A stretch of DNA of 64,000 nt from Helianthus annuus (GCF_002127325.2 NC_035444.2:36801140-36865139); one strand, 5' to 3'; shown: positions 1 through 12,800, numbered from the stretch's first letter. Program-made: numbers and translations. Notes: generated by a model not told the origin, from the letters alone.

Positions 1-821
1 GATAAAAGATTCACCAAAAGTTGGTATGGTATAATAAAAGGATATGAAACTTAACGTTTACAAAAAAAAAAAAAAAAAAAAAAAAAATCAAACCTGTTTG
101 ACTTCTGAAAATACCCAACCTACTTATGAACTTTGTACTGATGTAAATTCAGTTCTCATTACATCATATAACAAGCACCAAAAAGTAAACAAAAATTGCA
201 TTAGTAAGAAGAGCTCGTAGTTGTCAAAAGCGCACAAGCTCTGAGAGTTGAAAGCCCACCTTTTAGGCGCTCAAGCGCATATTCAGGTGATTTTCCGGCT
301 AAAAATTCAGCCAAATTTCTATATATATAACACTTAACGTAGTTTCTTAGGAACAGATTATTGTTTGGACAGAAATGTAATGGTAACTACAGTTCTGCCA
401 CCTCCTTTGTATACGAAGGAGAGAAAAACTAAACAGGAGTAAGAGAGGGGAAGAGAATACGTAAAGAGAGTTAGGGGCCGGCCACCAATCCTTACGGAGG
501 AGACACTGCGGTGCGCCGGTGGTGGCATCACAACCCGAGGCGTACACTACCACAACTCGCTGACCGGAGGACGAGGGTTCCTCAGTATTGTCGGCTCCGT
601 GGTACAACTGACGGCGGTTCTACTCCCATGGTCTAGGTAGTGTACGAGCTATGTAGTTAATATCCCGATATATCCCAAGCGTGTGTTCATTTCATTTCAG
701 CTATGAGTAAAAATGTGGCGGCAACCCGAACAAAAAACCCTAATTAAGACTGAAATAAGCCTAGAATCAATCTAAAACATGTGCCAAGCCCGAGCTTAAA
801 AAAAAACCCTGGTATTTTAGC
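1..821. other. Left edge, no recognised gene
   Basis: AT-rich start with a poly(A) run at about 61-87. A GC-richer patch at about 470-640 reads on the minus strand as an open stretch of 86 codons (347-607), but I recognise no family in it. It could be a gene or promoter fragment, or chance. Confidence 0.4.
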
Positions 822-1290
822 TAGAGGGGGCAATCTTGACCCAAAGCCTTCCAAGTGGGTCAATTTGGGTTGATTTTAAAATTATATGGGTTGGTTTGGG
901 TTAGATATTTTAACTAAATGGGTCACAATGGGTCACTTGAAATTTCATCTTTTTATTTTCGGGTCAAAGCGGGTCGACAACATTAAAGAAATGGGTCGAT
1001 ATGGGTTAGTGTCTTAAAGAAACGGGGAAGGTTTCGGATCAGAGCGGGTTTCGAGCCGGCATAAGTATCTGCACAACACGGGTTACGGCACGAAACAGGT
1101 TCAGTTCAAATTGAGTTTCGGGCCGAGACAGGCTTCGGCACGACGTAGGTTTTGGATCGGAACGGGGTCGGTTCGGGTCGGGTTTCGGGCCGACACGGGT
1201 TTTTGCACGGGACGGGTTTCGGATCACAACGGGTTTTGGGCCGACATGAGTTTCCGCACGAGACGTGTTTCAGGTCGGGACGAGTTTCGT

Positions 1291-1665
1291 ACCGTTTCGA
1301 CGCGAACCGTTTCGACCCGTACCGTTTCGATCCGTACCGTTTCGAATCGAACCGTTTCGACGCGAACCGTTTCGAATCGAACCGTTTCGACTCGTACCGT
1401 TTCGAATCGAACCATTTCGACGCGAACCGTTTCGACCCGTGCCGTTTCGATGCGAACCGTTCCGACCCGTACCGTTTCGACCCGTACCGTTTCGACCCGT
1501 ACCGTTTCGAATCGAACCGTTTCGACGCGAACCGTTTCGACCCGTACCGTTTAGAATCGAACCGTTTCGACGCGAACCGTTTCGAATCGAACTGTTTCGA
1601 CCCGTACCGTTTCGACCGGTACCGTTTCGATGCGAACCGTTTCGACCCGTACCGTTTCGACTAGA
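1291..1665. repeat. 15-bp minisatellite, 25 units
   Basis: Twenty-five back-to-back 15-mers of the type ACCGTTTCGACCCGT run in perfect 15-bp register from 1291 to 1665. Variation is concentrated in the last five bases (CGCGA, CCCGT, ATCGA, TCCGT). The array is very CpG-dense compared with the surrounding AT-rich DNA. Because 15 is a multiple of three, every frame without a stop reads as a repetitive pseudo-protein; these are not genes. Confidence 0.93.
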
Positions 1666-2105
1666 ACCGATCCCATCATCAGTGACATACGAACCAACAC
1701 CGATCAATTGCAAAATAAACTTTATGTAGCGTTATGTGTACAGTTACTATAACAATATATAACTGTATGTGCAAGTTTGTGTGATATAAATATGTAGCGA
1801 TGCTATATATATGTCTGTATGTATAATTTGCAGATCCAATTATTCAAACACACATCCAATTATTCAAAGATTATTCAAACACAGATCCAAAATTTGCAGT
1901 GAAAATAAACAATCAGAGATTGAATTTGGATATATCATAGCCACACATGATAGTTAACTCTGCAAAATATGAAATCCAGTTTACCTAATTTCATATGCGT
2001 ATTTAATACTCGCGCCGGTTAGTATAACTATAAAATATATGTATAAAATTTAATTGTTAACGGTTAATCATGCAGCAAAAAATCTCAAAAAACAGAGTAA
2101 ATTAT

Positions 2106-2310
2106 CAGCCCGACCCGACCCGACCCGAAAACCGTTCCGACCCGAACCCGTTCCGACCCGAACCCGTTCCAACCCGAACCTGTTTTGACCCGAACCCGTT
2201 TCAACCCGAACCAAAACAACCCTTTTTTTAATTGACCCGTTTCGACCCGAACCCGTTTCGACCCGAACCCGTTTTGACCCATGACCCGAACCGACCCAAC
2301 CCGACCCGTT
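2106..2310. repeat. Diverged 15-bp GACCCGAACCCGTTT-type repeats
   Basis: Short array of 15-mers related to the main minisatellite (GACCCGAACCCGTTT and variants), interrupted by a T-rich stretch near 2222-2230. It lies in the right subterminal region of the hAT-like element and is partly complementary to GGGTC-rich sequence at 1020-1260. Confidence 0.75.
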
Positions 2311-2605
2311 TGCCAGGTCTAATTTTAGCCAACACTGGAAGAGAGAGGGATATATTTATAATATGAAGCTGTCTGTCATCTCTACCCAAATTCTTCTAAC
2401 TACTTCTGAAATGTAGACTTAATTGGATTATCAATAACTTTGAAAGTAAGATTACGGTCTTAGTTAGAAGGTTAGAGCAAATTACAAATCATGGGTTGGT
2501 ATTTAGTCATTTCGATTTGCCCTAATGAGCTCTTACATAAGCAATCAAAAGAAAAGGGCAAATAAGTTACAATCCAATCCAGCCAGCTATTTATCAGAAA
2601 AATAC

Positions 2606-2795
2606 CTTGTTTGGAGATTTGAACTCCACCGAGTTCAAGAAGTGAAGCAGCTATTGGTTGTGTGGATTTGTGTCTGCGGATGAAGGGTGAAGAGACGGAG
2701 ACGAAGGCGGTGAAGCCATGATTGGATTTGGCTAGGGTTTTGGTGAAGAAGAAGGAGGGTTTGGAGAGGAGGATGTGGTGAGCAAAGGCAGCCAT
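2606..2795 (-). CDS. Putative first exon of a nuclear gene for an organelle-targeted protein (phenylalanine-tRNA ligase-like)
   Basis: On the minus strand an ATG at 2795-2793 opens about 63 codons. The N-terminus starts MAAFAHHILLSKPSFFF and is rich in Ser/Thr/Lys/Arg with few acidic residues, like a plastid or mitochondrial transit peptide. The reading frame ends in LELGGVQISK followed by a good donor (CAAG|GTATTT; exon end 2606). That short C-terminal motif resembles the region just after the transit peptide of plant organellar phenylalanyl-tRNA synthetases, but the match is from memory and only about ten residues long. No following exon is visible between 2605 and 1; a 1.5-kb hAT-like element sits there. 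Either the gene continues left of the window through a long TE-bearing intron, or this is a detached fragment. An upstream in-frame ATG at about 2813 is possible. Confidence 0.4.
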
Positions 2796-2968
2796 GGTGA
2801 TGCACCTCACCACAGGTTTCTTTTCGACTCTTTGGATTGAAAAATGATCTTACCACATTTTTCAACTTTTTTTAAACCAAAATATATATGTTTTTTTTTT
2901 ATTTTACAAATTATTTTTCTTGTTTTTATAAAAATATAATATAATTTCCTTGTTCAAATCTAATCTAA

Positions 2969-4420
2969 TCTAGCTACTATAATAAAACTATAATAAAAGA
3001 AACCAACTTTTGGATACGTTGAACGTATTCTTAAAAAAAATTAATGATAAATCAATATTAAATCTTATCATACCTTAATAAAATATTATCATCAAATCTA
3101 AATTGTTAATTTAATATATTTTTAAAACAAATACCTCTCTTATCTATTTATCTTATATAAAATATATAAATAATAAATTAATATTAAATGTTATTCTAAT
3201 TTATTAAAAATATAAATTTTTATTATTTGGTATACAAAATTATATTTATTCAACTCGTGTAAAACGCATGGTTTTTAAGGATATAATTTTTTTTATTTGG
3301 TAGATTTTCCAACCCGACTATACACGAGTTTTTTAAAGATACGACGTTTTTAGTATTTTATATACAAAATTACATCTATTTAGGATATAATTCTTTTTAT
3401 TATTTGGTAGATTTTTCAACCCGACTATACACGGGTTTTTTAAAGATACGACGTTTTTAGTATTTTATATACAAAATTACATTTATTTAATCTGTGTAAT
3501 ACACATGGTTTTTAAAAACATAACTCTTTTTTAGATCTATTCAACACGTGTTATATACGGGGTTTTTAAGAATGTAATTTTTTATTATTTGGTAGATTTA
3601 TTCAACCCAATTATACACGGGTTTTTTTAAAGATACGACATTTTTAGTATTTAGCAATGTTTTAAAAACCGGTTTTTTATTCATACCGGGTTAGGCTCTG
3701 AAATGGTTTAACCGGTTGAACCGGGTTGTACCGGGCGGTTCAACCGGTCACTAGTTAACACTATAATTTCATAAAATACAAATTAATCTAAAAAACAATC
3801 CAATCTCAATTAAGATTTATATAACTGATTATGGTTTTATTTAAAAACAATTGTTTTCTTGTAAAATGTTATACATTTTTTAAGAGCATTTTTATTACTT
3901 ATAAACAATATTACATTGGATGATGTGAGTAATAGTTTTAATAGCGATGAAAATTGTAATGGAAGGCACTAGGTTAATTACCAACAATGGAACGTCGGTA
4001 TTACCTTAATATCGTATTTTTTTATAATTAAAAAAAATCAAATTTTAAGATAATGCAAACCGGTTCAATGGTTTGAACCGGTAGAACCGGATTTACCGGC
4101 GGTACATAAGGCTTACCGTATTTGGGTTTTACCGGCCTTTATCGTACCGAACACGTGTCTGGTATCCGGTTTAACCGGTATAACCGGCCGGTTCATACCG
4201 GTATTTAAAACATTGGTATTTAGTATACAAAATTACATTTATTTAGTCTGTGTAATACACATGGTTTTTAAAGATATAATTTTTTTTTATTATTTGATAT
4301 ATAAAATTACATTTATTTAACCCGTACAATATACAGGGTTCATAAAGATATAACTTTTTATTATTTAATATATAAAATTACATTTATTCAACCCGTGTAA
4401 TACACGGGATTCTAACCTAG
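2969..4420 (+). mobile_element. Non-autonomous Helitron with repeated terminator-like hairpins
   Basis: The 5' end is TCTAGCTACTATAATAAAAC preceded by A. The 3' end is CTAG (4417-4420) followed by T, matching Helitron insertion between A and T. A 7-bp stem with 3-base loop (CCCGTGT/ACACGGG, 4392-4408) lies about 8 bp before CTAG, as expected for a Helitron 3' terminator. The interior is an AT-rich array in which diverged copies of the hairpin segment recur about every 65-110 bp (near 3250, 3315, 3425, 3495, 3548, 3610, 4250, 4322). A hAT MITE is nested at 3655-4215. No coding capacity. Confidence 0.8.
3655..4215. mobile_element. hAT-type MITE, CCGG/AACCGG-rich
   Basis: Flanked by the perfect 8-bp duplication GTATTTAG (3647-3654 and 4216-4223). 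Inverted termini are CAATGTTTTAAAAACCGG on the left and CCGGTATTTAAAACATTG on the right. Both subterminal regions are dense in AACCGGTT-type words. It interrupts the repeat array of the surrounding Helitron, so it inserted later. Confidence 0.88.
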
Positions 4421-5879
4421 TGTTTATTAAATAAAAAAAACACAAGTTTACCAAACTACTTAAGTTTCGCTTGGTTTAAAGTTAAACCATGGTTAGACTG
4501 CATTTGCTAGAAGAAAAAGGGTGCGGGATGAGAGAAGGAAGTGAGAATAACAAGGCTGTAAGAGAGAATGATTATGGGAGAAATAGTAAAGGCGTTAACT
4601 ACAAGACATCAAGGTCGATGAAGATGAACATCTTGAGAGAAAAAACGTTTTAAGTGAAAAGGAAGTGTTAAAGTAAGAGAGCATGCTAAAAATAGGAGAT
4701 AGATGGTATAGTGCACTCTCTAATCGTAACTTTGGTCGTGGGGATACTATGATCAATTCATGTTTAATTTGTCCAAGATTTAAGTTTTTGATAAAGGATG
4801 GATTGCTAATACACGAAAAATCCATTGTGTTTCGTTTTTCTTTTTGTTACTAAAAAGTGATACACTTTGATATGTAGGAATCTATGTATGATCACTTACT
4901 TTTGTTTTCTTCCTCCTATACACTTTTTTAAATTTGGGATGAACTTTAGTCTTTCATCAAAACTAAGTTTTAACCTGCGTCGTGTTACGCTACGCCTATC
5001 TAACAACCTAAAAAATGTAGCTGAAAATAACATTTCCAAGTTTAACGACGTATATTATATATATACACATATAAACACACGATTCAGTAAAGAAGCACTC
5101 AGGTCCTAAACAAACTAAAAGCCCAAACCTAAAATCTTACAAATTGCTCATCAAAAAATGACAATGTTTCTTCATACGGTTAGCTTTGGAGCATATTCTA
5201 GCTCATTTTTCACTTCTGTATATGCTCCCAAGCTGCGAAGAACAAACTGAAAAGGATATTAATAATAATTCTAATATTCATATAACCAAAAAAAACTTAA
5301 TTTTAAGTCATCAATCAATTAATAATAACTATAATAATAATCTCGTAGATGGGCGTTTTGCAGCCGATGCAATCAAACAGTATTTTTGTACTCTATTACT
5401 TGAGCTCTCTCTAGCTACCCTGGTGGTGACCAAGACACTTGTTATATTGCTGACGTGGCACGAACCGTGATGATAAGCTAAGATCACGACGCCTCTAATG
5501 TTGAATTTGAATTTAAATTGGCCATCATGTTTTTAACTCATATTTAAACTATATGCGATTATTTGTAAGGGAAACTAAAAGAGTGGAAAAAAAACATATA
5601 ATCATTGACGATGTTATCATGTGACAAACTAACTTATCAAAGCTTATAGAGTCGGCTTATTTTCCAAAAAAAGGAAAATTGTTTATGTAATAGGGTGTAT
5701 AATATCTAAGTTAAAATATGGATATGCTATTTTCCCAATTAAGTGAAAGCCTAGTAAAATAGTTTAATTAAAAACAACTTTGTGGCCTTATTTTTCTAAA
5801 AGTGAAGCATAAATATTATAGTATTGTTTTTTTAATTAATCAATTCACATTTCTAACCTTATAGTATTGTTTTTTTTTA
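4421..5879. other. AT-rich intergenic stretch, no gene recognised
   Basis: Open frames at 4595-4825, 4867-5109 and 5186-5470 are low-complexity and match nothing I know. No TIR, TSD or RNA gene was found. Confidence 0.5.
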
Positions 5880-6393
5880 ACTATTTTACATTTCTAACCC
5901 TAAATGTTAATATAGTTATTAAACGAACTCTATGCTATAATATTTTATAAACGATTTATATGTACCCGTGATTTTTAATATATTTATTATACAGAAGTTT
6001 AATAATATTTTTTTCTATAAACGATTTACGTTTCAACCGTAAATTTTAATAGAGGTATCATACGGCATATGTCCCTTAAAGTTCAATAAAATTAATTTTT
6101 TAACAAATAATTGTTCTTTTATCTTTTTTATAAGTTTAATTCTTTTCTATTTTACTTATTATTTATTTTACTTAATCGTGTTGTTTTCTTATTTTTACCG
6201 TCGTTTAGATTAAAACTAACTTTTAACTCTAGACATTTTTACTCAACCGTGTTAATTGTTTATTTTTACCGTCGTTTAGATTAAAATCTACATGGTCTGT
6301 AATAACTCATTGATATCGATATATCATGTAATAAATTTATCCTCGCCAATACCCTTCTACGATCCCGCCACGAAGCGCAAGATTCAAGACTAG
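5880..6393 (+). mobile_element. Helitron 3' portion (same family as 59.8-60.7 kb)
   Basis: Ends in CTAG (6390-6393) followed by T. A degenerate GC hairpin (CCCGCCACGAAGCGC, about 6364-6378) lies upstream. The preceding ~450 bp align by eye with 59860-60688, sharing phrases such as GATTTACGTTT, GTTCTTTTATCTTT, CCGTCGTTTAGATTAAA and CTACGA. This copy lacks the MITE present at 60026-60431 and so acts as its empty site. The 5' end was not located. Confidence 0.65.
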
Positions 6394-6497
6394 TTTAGAA
6401 CATTTTGTAAAACATTTTTTTCCCCAAAGAAAATAAAATGGAAAACAATTCCGAAAGAAAGTAAAATGGAAAATAAAGTGATATATATTTGAAAACC

Positions 6498-9400
6498 TGT
6501 TGAAAGTATACAATACACTTTTATTCTCCAGTTATATTACAAACTATTTATTTTATGTTGTTTTAATATAATTTTCTTTTATTTTGTATGTTACTGGGCC
6601 TACTGTTGATAGACTACTCAAGAGTTATTTTGGGCTTATAAGACTAAATGGACTGTCAAGCAGCAGATTGGACTTAGTGGGTCGGGCTCTCTAGAGTAAA
6701 GCTCTCCGAATCGGGCGAGTCTTGGACCAGCTATAAAAGGCTTTTGATCTCAAAGCTCATTATTGGGGGAAAAGATATTTCTCCAGAAGTTTCTTTCTCT
6801 CTGTCTTCAACGTTACACAATGACATCGTAGAATTAGGGTTTTCTTCATCTGTGTGACAACCTGAATAATTAAGGTTAGCACTACTTAAAATTCCACAAC
6901 CTTTGGCGTGTGTCTCTGTTTATTTGCCTATCTCATGCACAACTAAATGTTTATGTGTGTATGATTAGTTAACAATACACGAAACCATGATACGTTTATT
7001 TGTGTAGTTTAGTTAATTTAGAAAACTAACTAAATTAGGCCGTGGAATTACTTGACACATGTGGGCCACGAGTTTACTTGGCATACTTGGGCATGAGGCC
7101 ACATCTCATATTTCTCTCCTCGGCCCACACCACTTGGAGTCAACCCGAGCCCACACGCACACCTTATGATATAGGATCTGCATGTTAATGTTGCCCCCAT
7201 AATTTCTAAACACACCCGAGGCACTAAACCCTAATACTCCCAAAACCCCCACATCTTGACGGCATCCTAATTGTCGAAGCCTTCCTAACATCAGTGCCCC
7301 ACATCTCCGGCCGCTCCGTCTCTCCGGACACACCAACGGAAGCTCACATCTCTTTGACGGAACTCTGTTTTCCTTCTTCAGTTTCTCACAACACGCACAT
7401 TACGTTGCGTTACGTTACGACATCGGATTCAGGTTAGAACATCACCATTTTTTTTAGAGTATGCTTGGCAGATGTTACGACTGCTACATGATTTAAATGA
7501 TGATTGTGAATCCTTGGTTGAATGTTAAATGAAACTGTAAGTGTGGTGTGATGAGTGATAAAGAGAATGATAAATGGTAGTTTTTATGATGAAGATAGTC
7601 TTGTTGGTTGTAGTAATTAAGAAGGTAATAGTCGACCAATAATGAATGTTTAAATAAAACAGGGACCTATTGCTTGATGCATGAATGTTTGATGTTGGAA
7701 TCTGTTAACTATTGAATGAACGATGACCCTCCTCGTTTAAACCTGTTCCCACACTTGATCGCTTAAGGACTGCCAAATGTTTGATAACTCGAGTTCGATA
7801 AACGTAAACCGTTATGTTAATATGGATGTTGGAGTAGTGATTGGATGTTATTATGAATGCTATGTGATTAACACCATAATAATCAACGTGATTCTGACAC
7901 CGATCAGTATAGATCACGGATCCGTACGAAGCAATGATTCGATGATGATAGGCTAATATATTCATGCATGGAAACGGTTATGTGACGGTAGGATAGATGA
8001 TGTATCATGATCTATCTATGGGCGATTAAATAATGATTCATAACAAAAACAAGTTCATGATTTCAAGATCACTCGATCATGATATGAGCTTAGAATAAAC
8101 TGATTAGTGATTGGAATGACTTTGGCAATTGATTGTTAATTTGATTTATGGAATGTTGGTTGGGTAAATGGGAGGGAAATTATGGAAACTGTCTTGAGTT
8201 ACGGTACTGCGTAACCGATACCGCGCAAATAAGAGATCGCACATGTGTTTGAATCGAGCCCATGATGGATTGTGCGATTGGCAAGAGATTGCAAACACTC
8301 AGGACTCGGTCGCACCCTTACATGGTTATCGCACACTAGCCAAGTGTAGCCCATTTAATTAGGCTTTGTATGTTGATCGGACCATGGGATGACCGCACAC
8401 CGGCTCACGAACAAAATAGCAGTTGCATGTTTATGTGTATGACAAACTAGCTCATAAGTAAATATGTGAAATATAAACTGGTGATGTGGATTGGGGTTAC
8501 ACGAGCACCTGTTATGAGACTTCATGATGACAATGGATCATTATGTTGCATGATCAACTATTATACGTGCATGATATTATGTGTGTACTATTTGTGTAAC
8601 ATGTATTAGGAATAATTGTTTAAGTGTTTACGAAACTGATTGTTGTCGGTAACTACGATAGGGTTTGGTAGACCAACTTGGAATACGTAATTTAATCTAC
8701 CGAGCAATTCTAAGGTGAGTTCATCTTTCTTGAGCATGCGTCCCGGTGGTTGGGACAGTCAGTGGGTATTCCTGGGAGGGACAAGTCTTTTGGGTAAAAA
8801 CGGGAATGTTGGATAATATACTCTTCCTATCACCTTTAAAGTCCCTCCGTGTTGTTTGGTTACCAGGAAGGTAACATGGTATTAGTTAGTAGCGCTACTT
8901 AGGTTTGGCAACCTCACCCCGTACCTGGGAGGACGGGTGTTGAACTAATGACCTGGTCATGACCAATGCTTTGATAGGAGCATTGGAGAAAGGGCAAAAT
9001 AATCAGAAGCCGTCTTGTATTGGGGTATTATCAACATTGTTTTCAACATTACTTCGGGAATTAACTTCAATGGATTAACTACATACTTGGTAAACAACGT
9101 TCTCATAAAACTATGAACTCACCAGCGTTGTCTGATACACTTGTTGCATGCTCGCAGGTCGTTAGGTATTTCGGATTTGGGAACTTGCTGTCTGGAGTAA
9201 CTGGAGTGGTCATGGGTCGACTGGAAGGATTTATGTGATTGATTTCTTGATACTATACGTTGGTTTTGAAACAGTTTAACTTCGTTTACTATTTGCTTCC
9301 GCTGAACTTATTGGTTTTCGTTTAAACTTATTGAAGATGTTTTTATTAATAATGGGGATTTTAATTATAACTTGTATGGGTTCAATGTAATTGGTGGCTC

Positions 9401-9614
9401 GTTATTGGTATGTCACACGCCTAACAGGGACACTCCCTATGTGGTAATTTGGGGGTGTGACAATCTGAGTTTCTCTGTTAATTCTGGTGTAATCAGATCG
9501 TTAAGTTGATGATCTGATCTTGTTTGTGTATATGTATTGAGAGTTCATCGAGTGATATACAAAGATTTGTTGTAATAATTCATCATAAAGTTCTGTTAAT
9601 ACCATTTTTTGACA
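6498..9614 (+). repeat. Left LTR of the copia-like element (split by a solo LTR)
   Basis: Segments 6498-6852 and 9468-9614 together match 27754-28270. The right LTR has 16 extra bases after AGTAAAG (about 27956) and one fewer T near the end; otherwise only scattered substitutions are visible. The sequence across 28118-28135 is the intact, empty version of the site occupied here. Confidence 0.9.
6853..9462 (+). mobile_element. Solo LTR, 2.6 kb, gypsy type
   Basis: Starts TGTGACAACC and ends GGGGGTGTGACA, with a perfect 5-bp TSD ATCTG at 6848-6852 and 9463-9467. The right LTR of the host copia-like element gives the empty site (TTCATCTGAGTTTC, about 28120). No internal coding, PBS or second LTR is present, so it is best read as the product of LTR-LTR recombination. 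Open frames inside (7106-7336, 7705-7965) resemble no protein. Confidence 0.85.
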
Positions 9615-9627
9615 TGGTATCAGAGCT
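9615..9627 (+). other. Primer-binding site (initiator Met-tRNA)
   Basis: TGGTATCAGAGCT immediately follows the left LTR of the copia-like element. It is complementary to the 3' end of plant initiator tRNA-Met, the usual primer for plant LTR elements. Confidence 0.88.
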
Positions 9628-9800
9628 ACAAGGCTTCGATTCTATTGTTCTTCCGTTGTGGTTCAATTCTGTCGTGAATTAGAGTGTTGTATCTGGTACC
9701 CTAGGTTGACTCAATATTGTTTGGATCTGAAGTGTTTTCCGATAAGATTTGGTTCAACAAATTTGGGGATTCGACTCTTTGAAGGTTAACGAACTGAAAC

Positions 9801-12800
9801 TGTAACACCTCGTAAAATCACGTCCAATGATATATTGACACGTGTAATAAACCCTAATAAAGTCCGATGTTGAATTTAAGGGACTAATTTTTCGAAAAAT
9901 CGAAAAACTTTGATAATAAAAGGACTGGAAGTGTTAGCATACCTAAAATAAGTTTCCAAATAACCTCTCACGATGTTATATTCCCAAATGTGCCACTTGA
10001 TGAATAAGTGTAGTCGTTTGCGTGATTAATTGAAAGTTTGCGCAATAAAGGGATTAAAAGCGTCAACATGTTAATTCTTACCTCTGAGTGACCTTCTAAC
10101 AAACCGGGAGCTTAATAATATTTAATTATACTCTCGGGAATGCCAAATGATGGCCATCTAAGGTTTTTATGCCTATAAGTAAAGTTACGCGCAACTTTGC
10201 AAGTTAGAGGGGCTAAAAGTGTCAATATGTTTAATTATACCTCTAAATGACCTTTTAGCGAACCCGAAGCATCGTGATGTTTAATAATACTTTCAATAAT
10301 GCCTAATATGGATTAGATGAGGCTTCAATGCTATTAAATGTTGTAATGCGCAAGTTTGCGCAATAGAGGGGCCTAAAGCGTCAACTTTTGAATCTATGCC
10401 TTTCGGTGACCATCCAAGCGAGCGAGAGCGTATTAATAATTAAGGATATGCTTGGTAAGGATAAATATGGGTCATGGAAGGCTTGAATAACATTAAACGG
10501 CATTTCGCGCTACTTTGCGCAATTTAAGGACTATTTGCGTCAAACTGTAAAAGTATGTCGATTCGCATGGTAACGGACCTTCCGGAAAGTGTCCATGAGT
10601 TAAACATGACCTAATTATCATTTCTATAGCGTATATTCAGGCTTAGAGGTGTTTGGTGCGCAAAAATAAACTTTAAGGTCATGCAGGGACTAAAAGTGTC
10701 AAAAAGTGCACAAGTTTGCACTTTTGCGCATATCTCGCATTCTGAATATCCCCGGACACCCAAAAATTTATGTAAGCACTAAAATATCTTATTTTAGTGA
10801 TCGCCATGATAAATTTCCTTTCGTCGCGTCGTTTGGTTCGTTTTTAGCGCCCGTCCGTGTTTCGTCGTAATTCGACGCATAACGTGACCGTACGGTCAAA
10901 CGAACCGAAATCCGACATGTTTTTGAACATGTTTCATGTCTCCTAAGTTTAAACATCATAGTGGGGCCTTTATACGAGGTTAACGGGCCTTGGACGTGCT
11001 TAAAATAGCCGTATAAGCTGACAGGGACCAATCCTGTCGATTTTGAAACTGTTTTGTGCAGACCAGACCTGTCAGGCGGGCCGCATGAGTCTGTTGTGCC
11101 CTCTACGCGGGCCGCATGGCCTGATCAGACCTGCAAACAGCAGATAACAGCTTGTTTCCAGCTGTCTTCACATGCAAACTGATTTCTAATACCATCAACT
11201 TGATTCTAGGGGCTGCCCACAGGTTTGAAAGGTGGTTTAACACCTATCCTAATCTGATTTCATGCCCCCGACACTTGTCGCGATCATACGAAGTCCCGAA
11301 AAATATAAATAGGTGATGAGTTCACTTGTTACTCCACTTGCATTATAAATTCTGAAGCTCTCTAAGCAACCTCAGGCCTTCTAGTGATCTCAAATTGCAA
11401 TTAGGACTCTTGTAAGTGTTTATAACCCTTTCGATTTCGTTTTAGCTTAGTTAATTAGCTATTAGTCAATCCGTCGTAATTTAAATTTGACTTTGCGATT
11501 AATTAAAATCCGCTCAGTCATTTCTCGAATTGAAAGTACCTACAAGTAGGTATTTATGTGGGTAACAAACCCTTAAAAGGGTATTTTCAGATTCCCACTC
11601 TAAGCATGATAATTGTCGAGTCAAAGCGTTTCTTAAAAAGTCAACAGAATGGGTTTTTGCAAAATTTAGCATAATTAACAGTGTAGATCACATGCAACCT
11701 GTTTGATCATCAAAATAACTTTGTAAATAATGTAAGAACATGTTTCATCATGATCAACTCGAAAAATTTTCAGTTTGAATCCGGATCGGAACCGAAAGTC
11801 TCATAAAATGACTTTTTCTTTGACTCTCAATTCGGATCCGTGCATGCATGTTTGAGATCTGCCTTAGAGCTTACTTTGGACCATTTTTATATATGTACAA
11901 CTCGCTGAGATTTTAAGACTTGGTTCAACACTTGTCCGATCCATATGCATGTTACCGGTTTATGCTTAAATATGACTATTTTGCCCTTTTTGCTATAAAA
12001 CGCGATTTTTGAAAAAGTGAAAGAGTAGAAATCTTTATTACTGATTTATAAACTTGCACCAAAAATTTGATATCAGTTTGAGGTCCAGATTAAGAGTTAT
12101 GCCCGATATCGTAATTTGAAAGCTTTATGTTAAATAAACGACGTAATTAGCATATAACCTATTTAAGCCTACTTTTTGATACCAAACTTTTACCCACTGA
12201 TGTTATATAATATTTTGGGATTTTTGAAGATTTTTATTTAATTTTTGGCTGATCGTATCATAGGTCTCTAAGTTTAATTCGGTTAATACCGGTTTTGACC
12301 TTTTTGGCCATAAAATGAGTTTTATAGATCTTTTTGACCCCAAACCTTTTTCTACTGATTTTATGTGTTAAATAAATTATTTTGAGCATTCTGGAAATAT
12401 AAAAATATCAGCTTTGTTTTGAAAACCCAGAAACGGCTCTAAATCGCCTTTTTAAGCGTTTTTAACGCCTAGTATGTTTGGACATATGAACACTAGTTCA
12501 TCATCAAAGATTCGATTATTCGAATAATATATTTAGGTTATATAATATATGTCCAATAGTTCAAGCATGAGGTAGAAGATTAAAATCTTCATTTTGGTAC
12601 CTCTAAATGTCATAGAAGTCATGTAGGAGGTAGGAAGATCAAGTCTTCCATTTAGGCACCTCTATGTGTTCACCACTACACTTGATGTAAAAAAAACAAC
12701 CAAGGAGGGTCATGAACATACAATAAAGAATAAGAAATATACACACTAACTAAGAGAAATCATCAAATCATGTGAGGATTGTATGTTTGGACAACCCAAG

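Larger units (their letters stand above)
822..2321. mobile_element. Non-autonomous hAT-like element, 1500 bp, carrying minisatellites
   Basis: The element is flanked by a perfect 8-bp direct repeat ATTTTAGC (814-821 and 2322-2329), the TSD length of hAT transposons. Its ends are imperfect inverted repeats: TAGAGGGGGCAA on the left, TTGCCAGGTCTA on the right. Both subterminal regions are rich in GGGTC/GACCC words in opposite orientation (left 840-1260, right 2106-2310), giving an overall inverted-repeat structure typical of plant MITE-like hATs. It encodes no transposase. Apparent ORFs in the middle are by-products of the 15-bp array. TSD and termini are seen directly; the superfamily is inferred from TSD length and termini. 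Confidence 0.8.

Noticed and set aside
1111..1729. Five long overlapping ORFs on both strands with RTVS/NGTGRNG-type repeats
   Set aside because: They are translations of a 15-bp tandem array in several frames; no gene features.
5186..5470. 94-aa ORF
   Set aside because: Asn-rich low-complexity translation of AT-rich DNA, with no start context or family resemblance.
10789..11031. Minus-strand 80-aa ORF, repeated at 21905-22147
   Set aside because: Conserved only because it lies in both LTRs of one recent element; no recognisable protein.
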